64,000 bases of DNA from CAVTWD01 sp963738325 (GTDB lineage Bacteria; Actinomycetota; Acidimicrobiia; Acidimicrobiales; Ilumatobacteraceae). This document shows positions 34,342-43,500 of this stretch, piece after piece. The notes below the pieces were generated by a model. That model saw only the letters and a list, made by a program, of their open reading frames with translations. It was not told the DNA's origin and searched no databases. Positions within the stretch are counted from its first letter, which is position 1, and each line of letters begins with the position of its first letter. The stretch covers positions 248,001 to 312,000 of the forward strand of contig CAVTWD010000008.1 in assembly GCA_963738325.1 (NCBI GenBank), in the 5' to 3' direction. The translations under genes and the position numbers were made by a program.

Positions 34342-35451
34342 GTGACACGCCCGTGGCGGGGGGCGGCGGTCATCTCCCTCGTCGCCGCGCCCCTCTTCCT
34401 GTTCTTGACCGCGACCCCCGCCGGAGCCGACTCGCCCATGCGGGTGAGCATCATCGGCGACTCGGTGGCGGCCAGCATCTCGGCCAGCATGCCGGCCCGC
34501 CGGGTCTTCTCCGGCTACGCGATGGCCATCGACGCCCAAGTGTGCCGGCGCACCGCCGCTCGCTCGTGCCGGTGGAAGGGACACACCCCGACGACGGTTC
34601 GCGACGTGGTACGGGCCACCAAGGGCGATCTCGGAGATGTCGTGGTGATCGTGAGCGGCTACAACGACGACCCCCGCCGTTTCGCCCGAGATGTCACCAA
34701 CACCTTGCACGACGTGGTCGCCGCCGGTGTCAGCCAGGTGGTCTGGCTCGACCTACGCATCGGGCCGGGCCTGTCGCCCACGCTCGCCACCCGCTACCGA
34801 GCCATGAACGCCACGCTCCACGACCTCGACCGGGTGTCGCCGGTGCTGCACGTCGCGCCCTGGGATGCCTTCAGCCGCGGGCACGACTCGTGGTTCTTCG
34901 ACTCGATGCACCTGCGCTCCCGGGGCGCGGTGCGCCTGGCCCGCTTCATCCGCGCCCAACTGTCCACGCTCCACCGCACGGGGTTGCGCCAGCGCACCAC
35001 GACACGCGCCTATCGCTGCGCCCGCAGCGCGGCCGGGGGCTGGTCACCAGGCCCGGTCACCGCCGCTCCGTCCTCAGCCGCGGGCGACTGGACGACGACC
35101 CGCAAGCCCGCGGTGCTGCTCGACACGCGACCCGACCCGCACGATGGGGTCGGCCGGCCCGTCGGCGCTCGCCGGGTCGTGCGGATCGGCGTCGCCGGCC
35201 GGCCCCGCATCCCCATGTCGGCCGAGGCGGCATCCATTCGCGTGCGGGTCGTCTCCGCCTGCTCGTCGGGTCGCCTCGAGCTGGGCGGATGCGGAATGGC
35301 GCCGAGCGCCGCGTTCGGGTTCACCCGTCGCGGTGCCCTCGTGCAGGCAACCGTCCCCCTCGGGGCGTTCGGGCGCGTGTGCCTGCGGACCACCGCACAG
35401 GCCGACGTGCGCGTCGAGCTGCTCGCCTGGGCCACCCCGACCACGCGCTAG
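34342..35451 (+). CDS. Secreted SGNH-hydrolase-like protein with one decayed repeat
   Basis: 369 residues in one frame. The signal peptide is VTRPWRGAAVISLVAAPLFLFLTATPAGA (shown as a range: residues 1 to about 29). Active-site blocks are complete: SIIGDSVAASI, VVIVSGYNDD and FFDSMHLRSRGAVRLA. A linker with paired cysteines leads to one degenerate copy of the neighbouring repeat (KPAVLLDTRPDP to QADVRVELLAW). Third of three tandem paralogues; together they look like a gene family duplicated in place. Likely a cell-surface esterase or acyltransferase-related protein. Confidence 0.75.
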   Translation: MTRPWRGAAVISLVAAPLFLFLTATPAGADSPMRVSIIGDSVAASISASMPARRVFSGYAMAIDAQVCRRTAARSCRWKGHTPTTVRDVVRATKGDLGDVVVIVSGYNDDPRRFARDVTNTLHDVVAAGVSQVVWLDLRIGPGLSPTLATRYRAMNATLHDLDRVSPVLHVAPWDAFSRGHDSWFFDSMHLRSRGAVRLARFIRAQLSTLHRTGLRQRTTTRAYRCARSAAGGWSPGPVTAAPSSAAGDWTTTRKPAVLLDTRPDPHDGVGRPVGARRVVRIGVAGRPRIPMSAEAASIRVRVVSACSSGRLELGGCGMAPSAAFGFTRRGALVQATVPLGAFGRVCLRTTAQADVRVELLAWATPTTR

Positions 35452-35482
35452 CCCCCGCGGCTCGGTTCGTGCGTGGCGCGTG

Positions 35483-36407
35483 TCAGCCCGGGACGCGGAG
35501 GCGGCGATCAGGGAGGCGGTAACCCGAGGCGTCACGTACGGCGAGGCCGTCGCGCACGAGTGACGCCGCCACCCGTTCGGCTCGCGCTTGGTCTCCGGGC
35601 CAACCCATCACCGCGGCCATGTCCGAGCGCGCCACTGTGCCGTGGCGAAGGGCGGCGACCATCCGACCCCGACCCTGCCGGTCGGATCCGGCGAAGGGAG
35701 GCTGCCCGGTGCTGACGCACGCGGAGCGCACGGCGGGATCGGCCTCATCAATGGATCCCTGCCAGTGACAACCTGCCCGCACGGGGCAGGCAACACACCG
35801 CGGGCGGGGCCGGCAGACGAACGCGCCGAGGTCGAGGGCGGCTTGGTTCCAATCCCAGCCACGGCCGTGCGGCACGGCGGCGTCGGCCGGACGCTGGACC
35901 TCACCGCGTCGTGAGGCGGCGCCCGGCCATGCGCGCCAGCACACGTGCCACGTTGGTGTCGACCACGGCGACGTCGGCCTCGAACGCGAACGCCAGCACC
36001 GCCTTCGCCGTGTACGGCCCCACGCCGGGGAGGCGGCGCAGGCCCGCGTAGTCCTTCGGGAAGGCTCCGCCTCCTTCCTGCATGATCATGCATGCGGCGG
36101 CATGAAGATTGAGGGCGCGTCGGTTGTAGCCGAGACCCACCCACTCGCTCACGACGGCCCGCACCGGGGCACTCGCGCAGGCGCCGGGGGTGGGGAAGCG
36201 GGCCAGGAACGAGTGGTAGCGGGGGACGACCCGGTCGACCTGCGTCTGCTGGAGCATGACCTCGCTCACCAGCACCGCCCACGGATCCCGCGTCCTCCGC
36301 CAGGGCAGATCGCGGTGATGGGCCTGCCCCCACGCCAGCAGGTCGTCCTCGAACCCCGCGAGCGGCGAATCGTGGTGCGCCGGTCGCGACCGCTTGGCGG
36401 CCGTCAC
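35483..36407 (-). CDS. mutY: MutY, A/G-specific adenine DNA glycosylase (one frameshift)
   Basis: GTG 36407 (overlapping the MaoC-type gene's TGA) starts VTAAKRSRPAHHDSPLAGFE. Catalytic Glu lies in VSEVMLQQTQVDRVVPRY, the helix-hairpin-helix in LRRLPGVGPYTAKAVLAFAF and catalytic Asp in VVDTNVARVLARM. After a shift near 35920 come WDWNQAALDLGAFVCRPRPR and the [4Fe-4S] ligands C-x5-C-x2-C-x5-C (FVCRPRPRCVACPVRAGC). MutY removes adenine paired with 8-oxoguanine. The C-terminal 8-oxoG-recognition domain is much shorter than in E. coli, as in several actinobacteria. Confidence 0.9.
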
Positions 36408-36925
36408 GCCGGAGGCCACACGTCCTGACCGTCGTAGGGGCGCTTGCGTTCAGGAGCGCTGTCGCGCTTCCAGACCATGACGCGACGACGGAAGTAGCAC
36501 ACCTCGTGCCCGTGCTGGTTGAAGCCCTTCGTCTCGACCGTGACGATCCCGCGGTCCGGCTTGGACGACGACTCCTTGACTTCGAGCACACGGGTCTCGG
36601 CGTAGATCGTGTCGCCGTGGAAGGTCGGATGGCGGTGTTGCAGCGTCTCGACCTCGAGGTTGGCGATGGCGGCGCCGCTCACGTCGGGCACGCTCATGCC
36701 GAGCACGAGCGAGTAGACGAGGTTGCCGACCACGACGTTCTTGCCGTGCACGGTCTCGTGCTCGGCGAACCACGAGTTGGTGTGCAACGGATGGTGGTTC
36801 ATGGTGATCATGCAGAAGAGGTGGTCGTCGTACTCGGTGATCGTCTTGCCAGGCCAGTGCTTGTAGACGTCACCGACCGCGAAGTCCTCGAGGTGACGAC
36901 CGAAGGGCCGCTCGATCGTGGTCAT
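36404..36925 (-). CDS. MaoC-family hydratase, probably mesaconyl-CoA hydratase
   Basis: 173 residues, single hotdog domain. EDFAVGDVYKHWPGKTITEY, then the hydratase catalytic region MITMNHHPLHTNSWFAEHET and VVGNLVYSLVLGMSV, match MaoC proteins encoded with ethylmalonyl-CoA pathway genes in Streptomyces. A methylsuccinyl-CoA-dehydrogenase-like gene (38952) and a CitE/malyl-CoA-lyase-like gene (43501) are close by. The role is inferred from this context. The stop overlaps the mutY start. A TAGCCT -10 box lies 9 bases before the ATG. Confidence 0.78.
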   Translation of the reverse strand: MTTIERPFGRHLEDFAVGDVYKHWPGKTITEYDDHLFCMITMNHHPLHTNSWFAEHETVHGKNVVVGNLVYSLVLGMSVPDVSGAAIANLEVETLQHRHPTFHGDTIYAETRVLEVKESSSKPDRGIVTVETKGFNQHGHEVCYFRRRVMVWKRDSAPERKRPYDGQDVWPPA

Positions 36926-36951
36926 GGCTCGCGGAGGCTACCGCCCGGGCC

Positions 36952-38211
36952 TCAGCCGGGCGAGGGCGGCGGCGGCCAGCCCGGTGACGGCGGCGGCCAC
37001 GGGCCCGGCTCGCGCCTCGGGGGACGGTGCCCGTAGCGCTCGGCCCACTCCATCCCGCTCTCACCGGGATGCTCGATGGCCTCCACCGCCACGTCCCGGA
37101 AGCGTTCTAGGCGTTGCTCGCCGCGTGGGATCGAGAAGGGGCCGACCCGCAACGTCACGTAGCTGAAGGCACCGATGATCATCGGCAGCCAGAACTGCGC
37201 GAGGCGGTACGTCGGCACGCCGATGGCCACGGTCGAGGCGGGAACGCCGAATGCGACCAAGGTCGGGATGTAGACGCCTTCCACGATCCCGATGCCGCCG
37301 GGGGTGATGGGGACGGCGGCGAACACGTTGGCCAAGCCGAACGCGACGAGCAGGCCGTCGAGGCTGAGCGTCCCGCCGTACGCGTAGAGGAAGATCCACA
37401 GCGAGGCGGCGTCGAGCAGCCAGTTCAACGTGCCCCACAGGGCGATCCGGCGCAGGAGCTCACGGTCACTCAGGAGCTCTTGGAGACGCTCGGCCAACCG
37501 ATCGACGACCCGCGCGGCGCGGTCCTCGTCGAGGAAGTGCACCCGCCGGGCGATGGCCCGGACCACCCGCAGCGTCTGCTCCCGCCCCCCGCGCAAGGAG
37601 ATGACGATCCCGAAGAAGACACCGATCAGGAACACGCCGATGACCGCGGCCGTCACGTACAAAGGGTTGAAGCCGCGGACGGGGATCGAGATGAGCAGGC
37701 CGGTCCACAGGATGATGTTCAGGAGCACGGCGGACCCCAAGCTCACCGTGGCGAGCGCGAAGCCGGAGTCGGCTCCGTCGACGCCCGAAAGGGTGAGGAG
37801 TCGGTAGCCGAGGGCAGAGGAGGCCGCGCTTCCCCCCGGCACGATGCTGGCCACGGCGCGGGTCGAGAACTGGATGCGCACAGTGCGGGTGAGCGAGATC
37901 GATCCGGGTGGGAGGGCGACCCGGGTGAGCTGGCTGTAGCAGACGAAGGCGCCGAGCTGCAGGCCGAGGCCGATGACCAGGAAGCTCGACTTCACGCTCG
38001 TCAGCTGGACGATGGCGTCGCCCAAGCGGGCCAGCTGCGGCAGCACCAGGAAGTTGAAGACGAGGGCGAACAGCAGCAGCTGCACCGTCCGCTTGACCCG
38101 TCGACGGGCCGGCGACGTCGAGGATCGCTTGCCCTCCCGCCCGAGCCGGCTCATGCCCACCTGAGCCCCGGCGCCGCGGTCGTCCGCCGGCGCTGGGGAG
38201 GGCTCTGACAC
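36952..38211 (-). CDS. Lysylphosphatidylglycerol-synthase-type (UPF0104/AglD-like) membrane protein
   Basis: 419 residues with eight or so helices from residue 40 on. Family blocks include SIVPGGSAASSALGYRLLTL, LNWLLDAASLWIFLYAYGG, FGLANVFAAVPITPGGIGIV and EGVYIPTLVAFGVP. Start GTG/ATG region preceded by GGGAGG. The family includes the flippase domain of MprF and archaeal AglD; it acts in lipid or lipid-linked sugar movement. The cytosolic tails are proline-rich, and no lysyl-transfer domain is fused here. Confidence 0.85.
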   Translation of the reverse strand: MSEPSPAPADDRGAGAQVGMSRLGREGKRSSTSPARRRVKRTVQLLLFALVFNFLVLPQLARLGDAIVQLTSVKSSFLVIGLGLQLGAFVCYSQLTRVALPPGSISLTRTVRIQFSTRAVASIVPGGSAASSALGYRLLTLSGVDGADSGFALATVSLGSAVLLNIILWTGLLISIPVRGFNPLYVTAAVIGVFLIGVFFGIVISLRGGREQTLRVVRAIARRVHFLDEDRAARVVDRLAERLQELLSDRELLRRIALWGTLNWLLDAASLWIFLYAYGGTLSLDGLLVAFGLANVFAAVPITPGGIGIVEGVYIPTLVAFGVPASTVAIGVPTYRLAQFWLPMIIGAFSYVTLRVGPFSIPRGEQRLERFRDVAVEAIEHPGESGMEWAERYGHRPPRREPGPWPPPSPGWPPPPSPG

Positions 38212-38276
38212 CCTCCCTTGCTACCGCATCCACGGCCCGATTGGCGGTATGGGCCCGTGGCGCCGAGGCGCGGCCG

Positions 38277-38864
38277 TCAGGTCTGGCTGCGGTCGAGCCA
38301 CTTGGGCAACGGCGGCAGGGGCGGCTGGCCGAGCACGTCGAGCGCGGCAGCCACGCCGACGGCTCGGTGGGCGAGGGCCCGGTGCTCGGGGCGCAGGAAT
38401 CCCTCGGCGACGGCCTGGTCGAGGAGTGCGAAGAGGGGGGCGTAGTAGTCCTCGACGTCGAGGACGACGACGGGCTTGGCGTGGTGCCCGAGTTGCGCCC
38501 AGGTGAGGATCTCGCACAGCTCCTCGAAGGTGCCGAGGCCGCCGGGCAGGGCGATGAAGGCGTCGGCCAGGTCGCTCATCACGGCCTTGCGCTCGTGCAT
38601 GGACGAGGTGACGCGCAGCTCGGTGAGCCCTTGGTGCGCGATCTCCTTCGCTTCGAGCACGGCCGGGATGACGCCCACCACCGAGGCGCCCGCCGCCAGC
38701 GCCGCGTCGGCCAGGATGCCCATCAGGCCCACGTCGCCCCCGCCGTACACGAGCCCGATGCCCCGCTCGCCGAGGGCGAGACCCAGCTCGGCCGCCGCTT
38801 CCGCGTATGCGTCCCGCCGTCCCTGGTTGGAGCCGCAGAACACACAAACAGTGCTCACGGCCAC
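38277..38864 (-). CDS. LOG-family nucleotide phosphoribohydrolase (TIGR00730 type)
   Basis: 195 residues. VCVFCGSNQGRRDAYAEAA opens the Rossmann fold, GIGLVYGGGDVGLMGILAD follows, and the catalytic motif PGGLGTFEELCE is complete. MHERKAVMSDLADAFIALPG precedes it as in all members. These enzymes cleave cytokinin-type or purine nucleoside 5'-monophosphates to base and ribose phosphate. The GTG at 38864 lies 6 bases after a TAGACT -10 box (38871-38876), giving a leaderless message. Confidence 0.9.
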   Translation of the reverse strand: MAVSTVCVFCGSNQGRRDAYAEAAAELGLALGERGIGLVYGGGDVGLMGILADAALAAGASVVGVIPAVLEAKEIAHQGLTELRVTSSMHERKAVMSDLADAFIALPGGLGTFEELCEILTWAQLGHHAKPVVVLDVEDYYAPLFALLDQAVAEGFLRPEHRALAHRAVGVAAALDVLGQPPLPPLPKWLDRSQT

Positions 38865-38951
38865 TGGTCGAGTCTAGGGCCCGGTCGCGCCCGGCCCGTG
38901 GTGGCGGCGGATTCTCGGCCCCGGGTGACCCCTCAGTAGCCTCTCGCAGCG

Positions 38952-40550
38952 ATGCCGACACCTGCCGACCTCACTCGTGCCGCCGCCGCCCTCGACCTCG
39001 CCCAGCACGTCGTGCACGCGGGCGTGGCGAGCCTTCGCGCCGGCGGCGGCCCGGACGGCGCCCAGGTGCTCGCGTACGACGTGGCCCACGCGGCCGCGGC
39101 GTTGGAGACGGCCCGCTCGATGCTCGACTACGGGGGACGCGGTGAGCGCGAAGCGGAGTTGACCTGCGCGTTCGTGGCCGACGCCGTGCACGATCTGATG
39201 ACCAAGGTGGCCTGTCGTGAGCGAGTCTGGGGGGTGGAGGACGACCCGCTGGGAGCGGCCAAGGCCTTCGCCGCCGACTTCCGTGACCCGGACTTCCTGG
39301 CCTCGCTGGCCGACGAGGGCGGCCCCCGCCACCTCGACGCCGACTTCGAGCTGGTGCAGGACAGCTTCCGCCGCTTCGCCGAGGACAAGATCAAGCCGGT
39401 GGCCGAGCACGTCCACCGCGACAACGCTGACGTGCCCGAGGACATCATCATGGGCCTGGCCGAGATGGGGGCGTTCGGGCTCTCGGTGCCCGAGCAGTAC
39501 GGCGGGTGGGCGAGCGGCGGCGAGCACGACTACCTCGGGATGGTCGTCGCCACCGAGGAGCTCTCACGCGGATCACTCGGCATCGGCGGCTCGCTCATCA
39601 CCCGCCCGGAGATCCTGACGCGCGCCCTCGTCAAAGGAGGCACCGAGGCGCAGAAGCAGACGTGGCTCCCGAAGCTCGCCACGGCCGAGGTGATGGCCGC
39701 GGTGGCGGTGACCGAGCCCGACTACGGCTCCGACGTGGCCAACCTGAAGGTCACGGCCACGCCCGCGGCCGGCCCTGACGGCGAGGACGGCTACGCCATC
39801 ACCGGCGTGAAGACCTGGTGCACCTTCGGGGCGCGGGCCGATGTGCTGATGCTGCTCGCCCGCACCGATCCGGATCGTTCCGCCACCCACCGCGGGTTGT
39901 CGTTGTTCGTGGTGCCCAAGCCTCGGGGTGACGGCCACGGCTTCCAGTTCGATCAGCCGGGCGGGGGGCGGATGGAGGGCCGGCCCATCGACACCATCGG
40001 CTACCGCGGGATGCACTCCTACGAGGTGGCCTTCGACGGATGGTGGGTGCCGGCCGACTGCCTCATCGGGGGCGAGGCCGGTTTGGGCAAGGGCTTCTAC
40101 TACCAGATGGAAGGTTTCGAGAACGGCCGCTTGCAGACCGCGGCACGCGCCATCGGCGTGATGCAGGCGGCCTACGAGGCGGCCCTGGCCTATGCCGAGG
40201 ACCGCCAGGTCTTCGGACGGCGCATCGGTGAGTACCAGCTCACGAAGGTCAAGCTGGCGCGGATGGCCGTGCTGATCCAAGCCGCGCGGCAGTTCTCCTA
40301 CGCGGTGGCCCGCTTGATGGCCAAGGGCCAGGGAGGGCTCGAAGCCTCGATGGTCAAGGCCTACGTGTGCAAGGCGGGGGAGTGGGTCACCCGCGAGGCG
40401 ATGCAGATCCACGGTGGCTACGGCTACGCCGAGGAGTACGCGGTCAGCCGGTTCTTCGTCGACGCGCGCGTGCTGTCGATCTTCGAGGGGGCCGACGAGA
40501 CGTTGTGCCTGAAGGTGATCGCCCGCCGCCTCGTCGAGCAAGCGGCGTAA
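38952..40550 (+). CDS. Acyl-CoA dehydrogenase with N-terminal extension, (2S)-methylsuccinyl-CoA dehydrogenase-like
   Basis: 532 residues, about 150 longer than ordinary acyl-CoA dehydrogenases. The first ~130 residues form a helical extension (LDLAQHVVHAGVASLRAGGG). The dehydrogenase core shows MGAFGLSVPEQYGGWASGGE, VAVTEPDYGSDVANLKVTAT, the FAD block IQIHGGYGYAEEYAVSRFF and VLSIFEGADETLCLKVIAR. Length and extension match Mcd of the ethylmalonyl-CoA pathway, which oxidises methylsuccinyl-CoA to mesaconyl-CoA. A MaoC hydratase and a CitE-like lyase nearby would carry out the next two steps. Confidence 0.8.
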   Translation: MPTPADLTRAAAALDLAQHVVHAGVASLRAGGGPDGAQVLAYDVAHAAAALETARSMLDYGGRGEREAELTCAFVADAVHDLMTKVACRERVWGVEDDPLGAAKAFAADFRDPDFLASLADEGGPRHLDADFELVQDSFRRFAEDKIKPVAEHVHRDNADVPEDIIMGLAEMGAFGLSVPEQYGGWASGGEHDYLGMVVATEELSRGSLGIGGSLITRPEILTRALVKGGTEAQKQTWLPKLATAEVMAAVAVTEPDYGSDVANLKVTATPAAGPDGEDGYAITGVKTWCTFGARADVLMLLARTDPDRSATHRGLSLFVVPKPRGDGHGFQFDQPGGGRMEGRPIDTIGYRGMHSYEVAFDGWWVPADCLIGGEAGLGKGFYYQMEGFENGRLQTAARAIGVMQAAYEAALAYAEDRQVFGRRIGEYQLTKVKLARMAVLIQAARQFSYAVARLMAKGQGGLEASMVKAYVCKAGEWVTREAMQIHGGYGYAEEYAVSRFFVDARVLSIFEGADETLCLKVIARRLVEQAA

Positions 40551-40562
40551 CCCCTCGCGGTC

Positions 40563-41325
40563 AACCCGGCGGGCGGAGCTGCCAGATGGCGGCGTGGCGT
40601 ACGGCGAGCGCGGGTTGGCCATCGGCCAGCGTGGCCACGTCGAGCTCGACGAACTGGTGGCCTTTGCGCTCGTCGCAGGCGGCGACCTCGGCGCGGACCT
40701 CGAGGGCGGCGCCCAAAGGGACGCGGCGCAGCGTCCGGAGGCGGCTGCCCGCGTGGATCCACGGGCCGAGCACGACGCTGCGGGCCAGGATCTCGTTGGC
40801 GTCGAGCAGGAGCCAGCCCGGATGCGCCACTCCCTGCTCGAGCCACCAGGCCGAGTCCTCGCCGACGCGCTGGAGGTAGCGGATCATGACGTCGGGATCG
40901 GCGCGATGGTGCAGCGAGCCCAGGACGCGACCCACCGCGAGGCTCTCCGTCGAGGCCGCCGGGCGCGGGTCGCTCATCGCGCCGGCGGGCGGGATGCGAT
41001 CGAGGAGCCCGGCCCGAGCCGACCAGACCTGGCCGCTGACACAGATCGCCCCGGCGCCGTCGCGCAGCTCGATGCGGCCCTCCTCACAGCTCGTCACCAC
41101 CTCGTCGCCCTCGTAGACGGCGGATACGAAGCGGACCTCCGCCCAGCCGCCGTCGAGCCAGCCCTCACCTTGGTCTTCGAGCAGCGGAGGCACGAGATAG
41201 GAGAAGAGGGTCACGCCGGGTACGAGGCCGCCCCGGAACCCGTACTGCCGGGCGACGACATCGTCGTGGATCCTGTTGTCCGACGTGGTGGCCCAGTTGC
41301 GGGCGACGACCGTACGGCTTGGCAT
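40563..41325 (-). CDS. Hotdog-fold protein (MaoC/thioesterase-like)
   Basis: About 254 residues. IHDDVVARQYGFRGGLVPGV is the hotdog entry seen in MaoC-type and FAS1-like dehydratases, and a second half (GPWIHAGSRLRTLRRVPLGA to HQFVELDVATLADGQPALAV) looks like a second hotdog. No clear catalytic Asp-His pair is visible, so it could be a thioesterase, a dehydratase or a binding protein. It is convergent with the acyl-CoA dehydrogenase. A CAGATT box (41333-41338) lies 7 bases before the ATG. Confidence 0.7.
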
Positions 41326-41377
41326 GCTCGGAAATCTGCCACGCGGAAATGGCCCTGCGGGAAGGCGACATGACCCC

Positions 41378-41383
41378 TACGGT
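41378..41383 (+). promoter_or_regulatory. -10 element TACGGT of the eis-like gene
   Basis: TACGGT ends 6 bases before GTG 41390 and therefore marks the start. The divergent CAGATT box for the hotdog gene lies 40 bases away. Confidence 0.45.
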
Positions 41384-41389
41384 GACATC

Positions 41390-42621
41390 GTGCCCGTCGT
41401 CGTCCGTGTCATCACCGAGGAGGAGTTCGATGCCTGGTGCGCCGGGCTCAACACCGGGTTCCTCCACCGCGGCTCGCCGGAGGCGAACGAGGCCCGTCGC
41501 CCGAGCATGGACTTCGCTCGCCTGCGGGGCGCGTTCGAAGGTGACGTCGTCGTCGGCACCCTGCGTTCCTTTGCTACCGAGCTCACCGTCCCCGGCGGCG
41601 CCTTCGTACCGGTGTCAGCCCTCACGGCGGTCACCGTCACCGCCACCCACCGGCGCCAGGGACTGCTGACTCGCATGATCGAGCCCGACCTGCACGACTC
41701 CGCCGATCGGGGCGAGGTGGCCAGCATCCTCATCGCGGCCGAGTACCCGATCTACGGCCGTTTCGGCTACGGACCGGCCGCCGATCTCGTGAACCTCAAC
41801 GTCGACGCTCGTGCCGCGCGATTCGAGGACCGACGGCCCGGCTCGGTCCAGATCGGCGACCTGGCCATGCTGCGCAAGGAGGGACCGGCGTTGTACGAAC
41901 GGCTGCGGGCCGGGCAGCCCGGCGCCATCCGCCGCGACGAGCGGTGGTGGGACCTCGCCTGCGAGGTGGTGCCGAGCCCGAACGCGGAGGAGGGCCCCTT
42001 CAAGGGGTTCATCGCGCTCGGCCGTGACGAGGCCGGCCAACCCGACGGGTACGCCCGCTACTCGATCGAGCGCAAGTGGGGCGACGACCGCCGCCCGCAA
42101 GCCGTCCTCACCATCCACGAGCTCGTCTCGACGACGCCGGCCGCCTACGAACGGTTGTGGCGATACTGCTGCGAGGTCGACTGGGTGGCGAAGGTGATCG
42201 CCGAGGACCAGAGCCGCGACGACCTGCTGCGGTGGCTGCTCCACGATGCCCGCGCCATCACGGCCACCTTCGCCATGGACTTCCTCTGGGTCCGCCCGCT
42301 CGACCTGCCCGCCCTGCTGCAAGCGCGCCACTACCTGACGCCCGGATCTGTCGTGTTCGAGGTGGTCGACCCGCTCGGCTTCGCCTCGGGCCGCTATCGC
42401 CTGGAGGCCGGGGAGGACGGGGCGATAGTTGCCGCGCCACACGGGAGGCGGCCGGGCTCACCATCCCGGTCGACGTGCTCGGCGCCTTGTCCCTCGGTGG
42501 TCGGTCGCTGCGGATGCTCGCCGCCGCCGGCCGCGTCGAGGTGCACGACGAGCGCAGCCTCGCCCTCGCCGACGTGATGTTCCGGGGCGAGATCGTGCCC
42601 TGGTGCTCCACCTGGTTCTGA
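41390..42621 (+). CDS. Eis-type GNAT acetyltransferase (one frameshift)
   Basis: Starts VPVVVRVITEEEFDAWCAGL. The first GNAT domain has VSALTAVTVTATHRRQGLLT, the acetyl-CoA loop, and IAAEYPIYGRFGYGPA. A second GNAT-like domain includes YARYSIERKWG. A shift near 42435 leads into the SCP2-like C-domain GLTIPVDVLGALSLGGRSLR, ending IVPWCSTWF. This three-domain plan is that of mycobacterial Eis, which acetylates amines of aminoglycosides and proteins. The natural substrate here is unknown. Followed by a strong hairpin. Confidence 0.85.
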
Positions 42622-42622
42622 G

Positions 42623-42650
42623 CGAAGGGGGAGGGAAACCTTCCCCTTCG
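42623..42650 (+). terminator. Hairpin terminator after the eis-like gene
   Basis: A 12-base-pair stem CGAAGGGGGAGG / CCTTCCCCTTCG with one G-T pair and a GAAA tetraloop, starting two bases after the stop codon. No T-tract follows. Confidence 0.7.
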
Positions 42651-42734
42651 AAACCCCCATCCGCGGCACTCCGGTCGCCTGGCGAAGCCCTGATCGACCT
42701 CCGTACGAAAGAGCGCCATTTCCCGAGGCCGAGC

Positions 42735-43427
42735 TCAGCCCACCAGGTCGAGCAGGTCGTGAAGGCTGCGGATCCGGCGGTGCGAGGCATCCGGGTGGTC
42801 GTCGTGGGGGTCCAGATGGAGCGGGACGAGCCCGGCCGCTTCCGCGCCGCGGACGTCGTTGCGGATCGAGTCGCCCACGTAGGCCACACGGTCGGCGGCC
42901 AAGCCGAGGCGGGCGAGGGCCGGGGCGAAGATGGCCGGGTCGGGCTTCATGACCCCCACGACCTCCGAGTCGACCACGACGGACACCGGCACGCCAGCGC
43001 CCAAACCCACCTGGCACACACCCTGGGCCGCCAACGTCCCTTCGATCTGTCCGCTGGCATTCGAGACCACGCCCATCGGCACCCCGCGCTCGTGCAGCCT
43101 GTGGAGCGCGGCCACGGACTGGGCCAAGGGGTGACGCCACACGTACGGCGACCACACCTCGAGCAGGGCCCCCGCCGCGAGCGTCGCCTGGTCGGGAGCG
43201 ATGCCCGCAGCCATCACCAGGTGGATGCGGTACAGGTCCCAGTCGTCGAGCTCACCATCGCGCGCCTCGGCGTCCTGGGCCCGCATCCCCGCGTAATGGG
43301 CCCGTACGACGGCCTCTGGCGTGGGGTCGGCGCCAAAGCGGCGGAGGATCGGCGACAAGGCCGCTGGGTCGGGAACCACGAGCACCCCGCCCGCGTCGAA
43401 CAGCACCGCGTCGATGAGGGCGCCCAT
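42735..43427 (-). CDS. HAD-superfamily hydrolase
   Basis: 230 residues. Motif I is DAVLFDAGGVLVVPD, motif II is MGVVSNASG, motif III is the Lys in VVGVMKPDPAIFAPALARLG and motif IV is VAYVGDSIRNDVRGAEAAGL. The nucleophile Asp is followed by AGG instead of the common xDG, so the second Asp of motif I is replaced (DAG), as in some HAD-IA members (haloacid dehalogenase-like). Probably a small-molecule phosphatase; the substrate is unknown. Confidence 0.85.
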   Translation of the reverse strand: MGALIDAVLFDAGGVLVVPDPAALSPILRRFGADPTPEAVVRAHYAGMRAQDAEARDGELDDWDLYRIHLVMAAGIAPDQATLAAGALLEVWSPYVWRHPLAQSVAALHRLHERGVPMGVVSNASGQIEGTLAAQGVCQVGLGAGVPVSVVVDSEVVGVMKPDPAIFAPALARLGLAADRVAYVGDSIRNDVRGAEAAGLVPLHLDPHDDHPDASHRRIRSLHDLLDLVG

Positions 43428-43435
43428 CAGCGAAG

Positions 43436-43455
43436 GAGGGAAGGAGCCCTTCCTC
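43436..43455 (-). terminator. Short hairpin between the CitE-like and HAD genes
   Basis: GGAAGG / CCTTCC around a 3-base loop, with flanking GAG/CTC pairing around one bulge. It stands after the CitE-like gene on the minus strand. Weak candidate terminator. Confidence 0.35.
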
Positions 43456-43500
43456 GGTACGAAGGCGCGCGACGACTGGGGTTCGGGCGGATCACTGGGT

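Noticed and set aside
33219..34490. 423-residue open frame on the minus strand under the second and third SGNH genes
   Set aside because: Gly/Arg/Asp-rich antisense shadow of a GC-rich repeat region without any recognisable motif.
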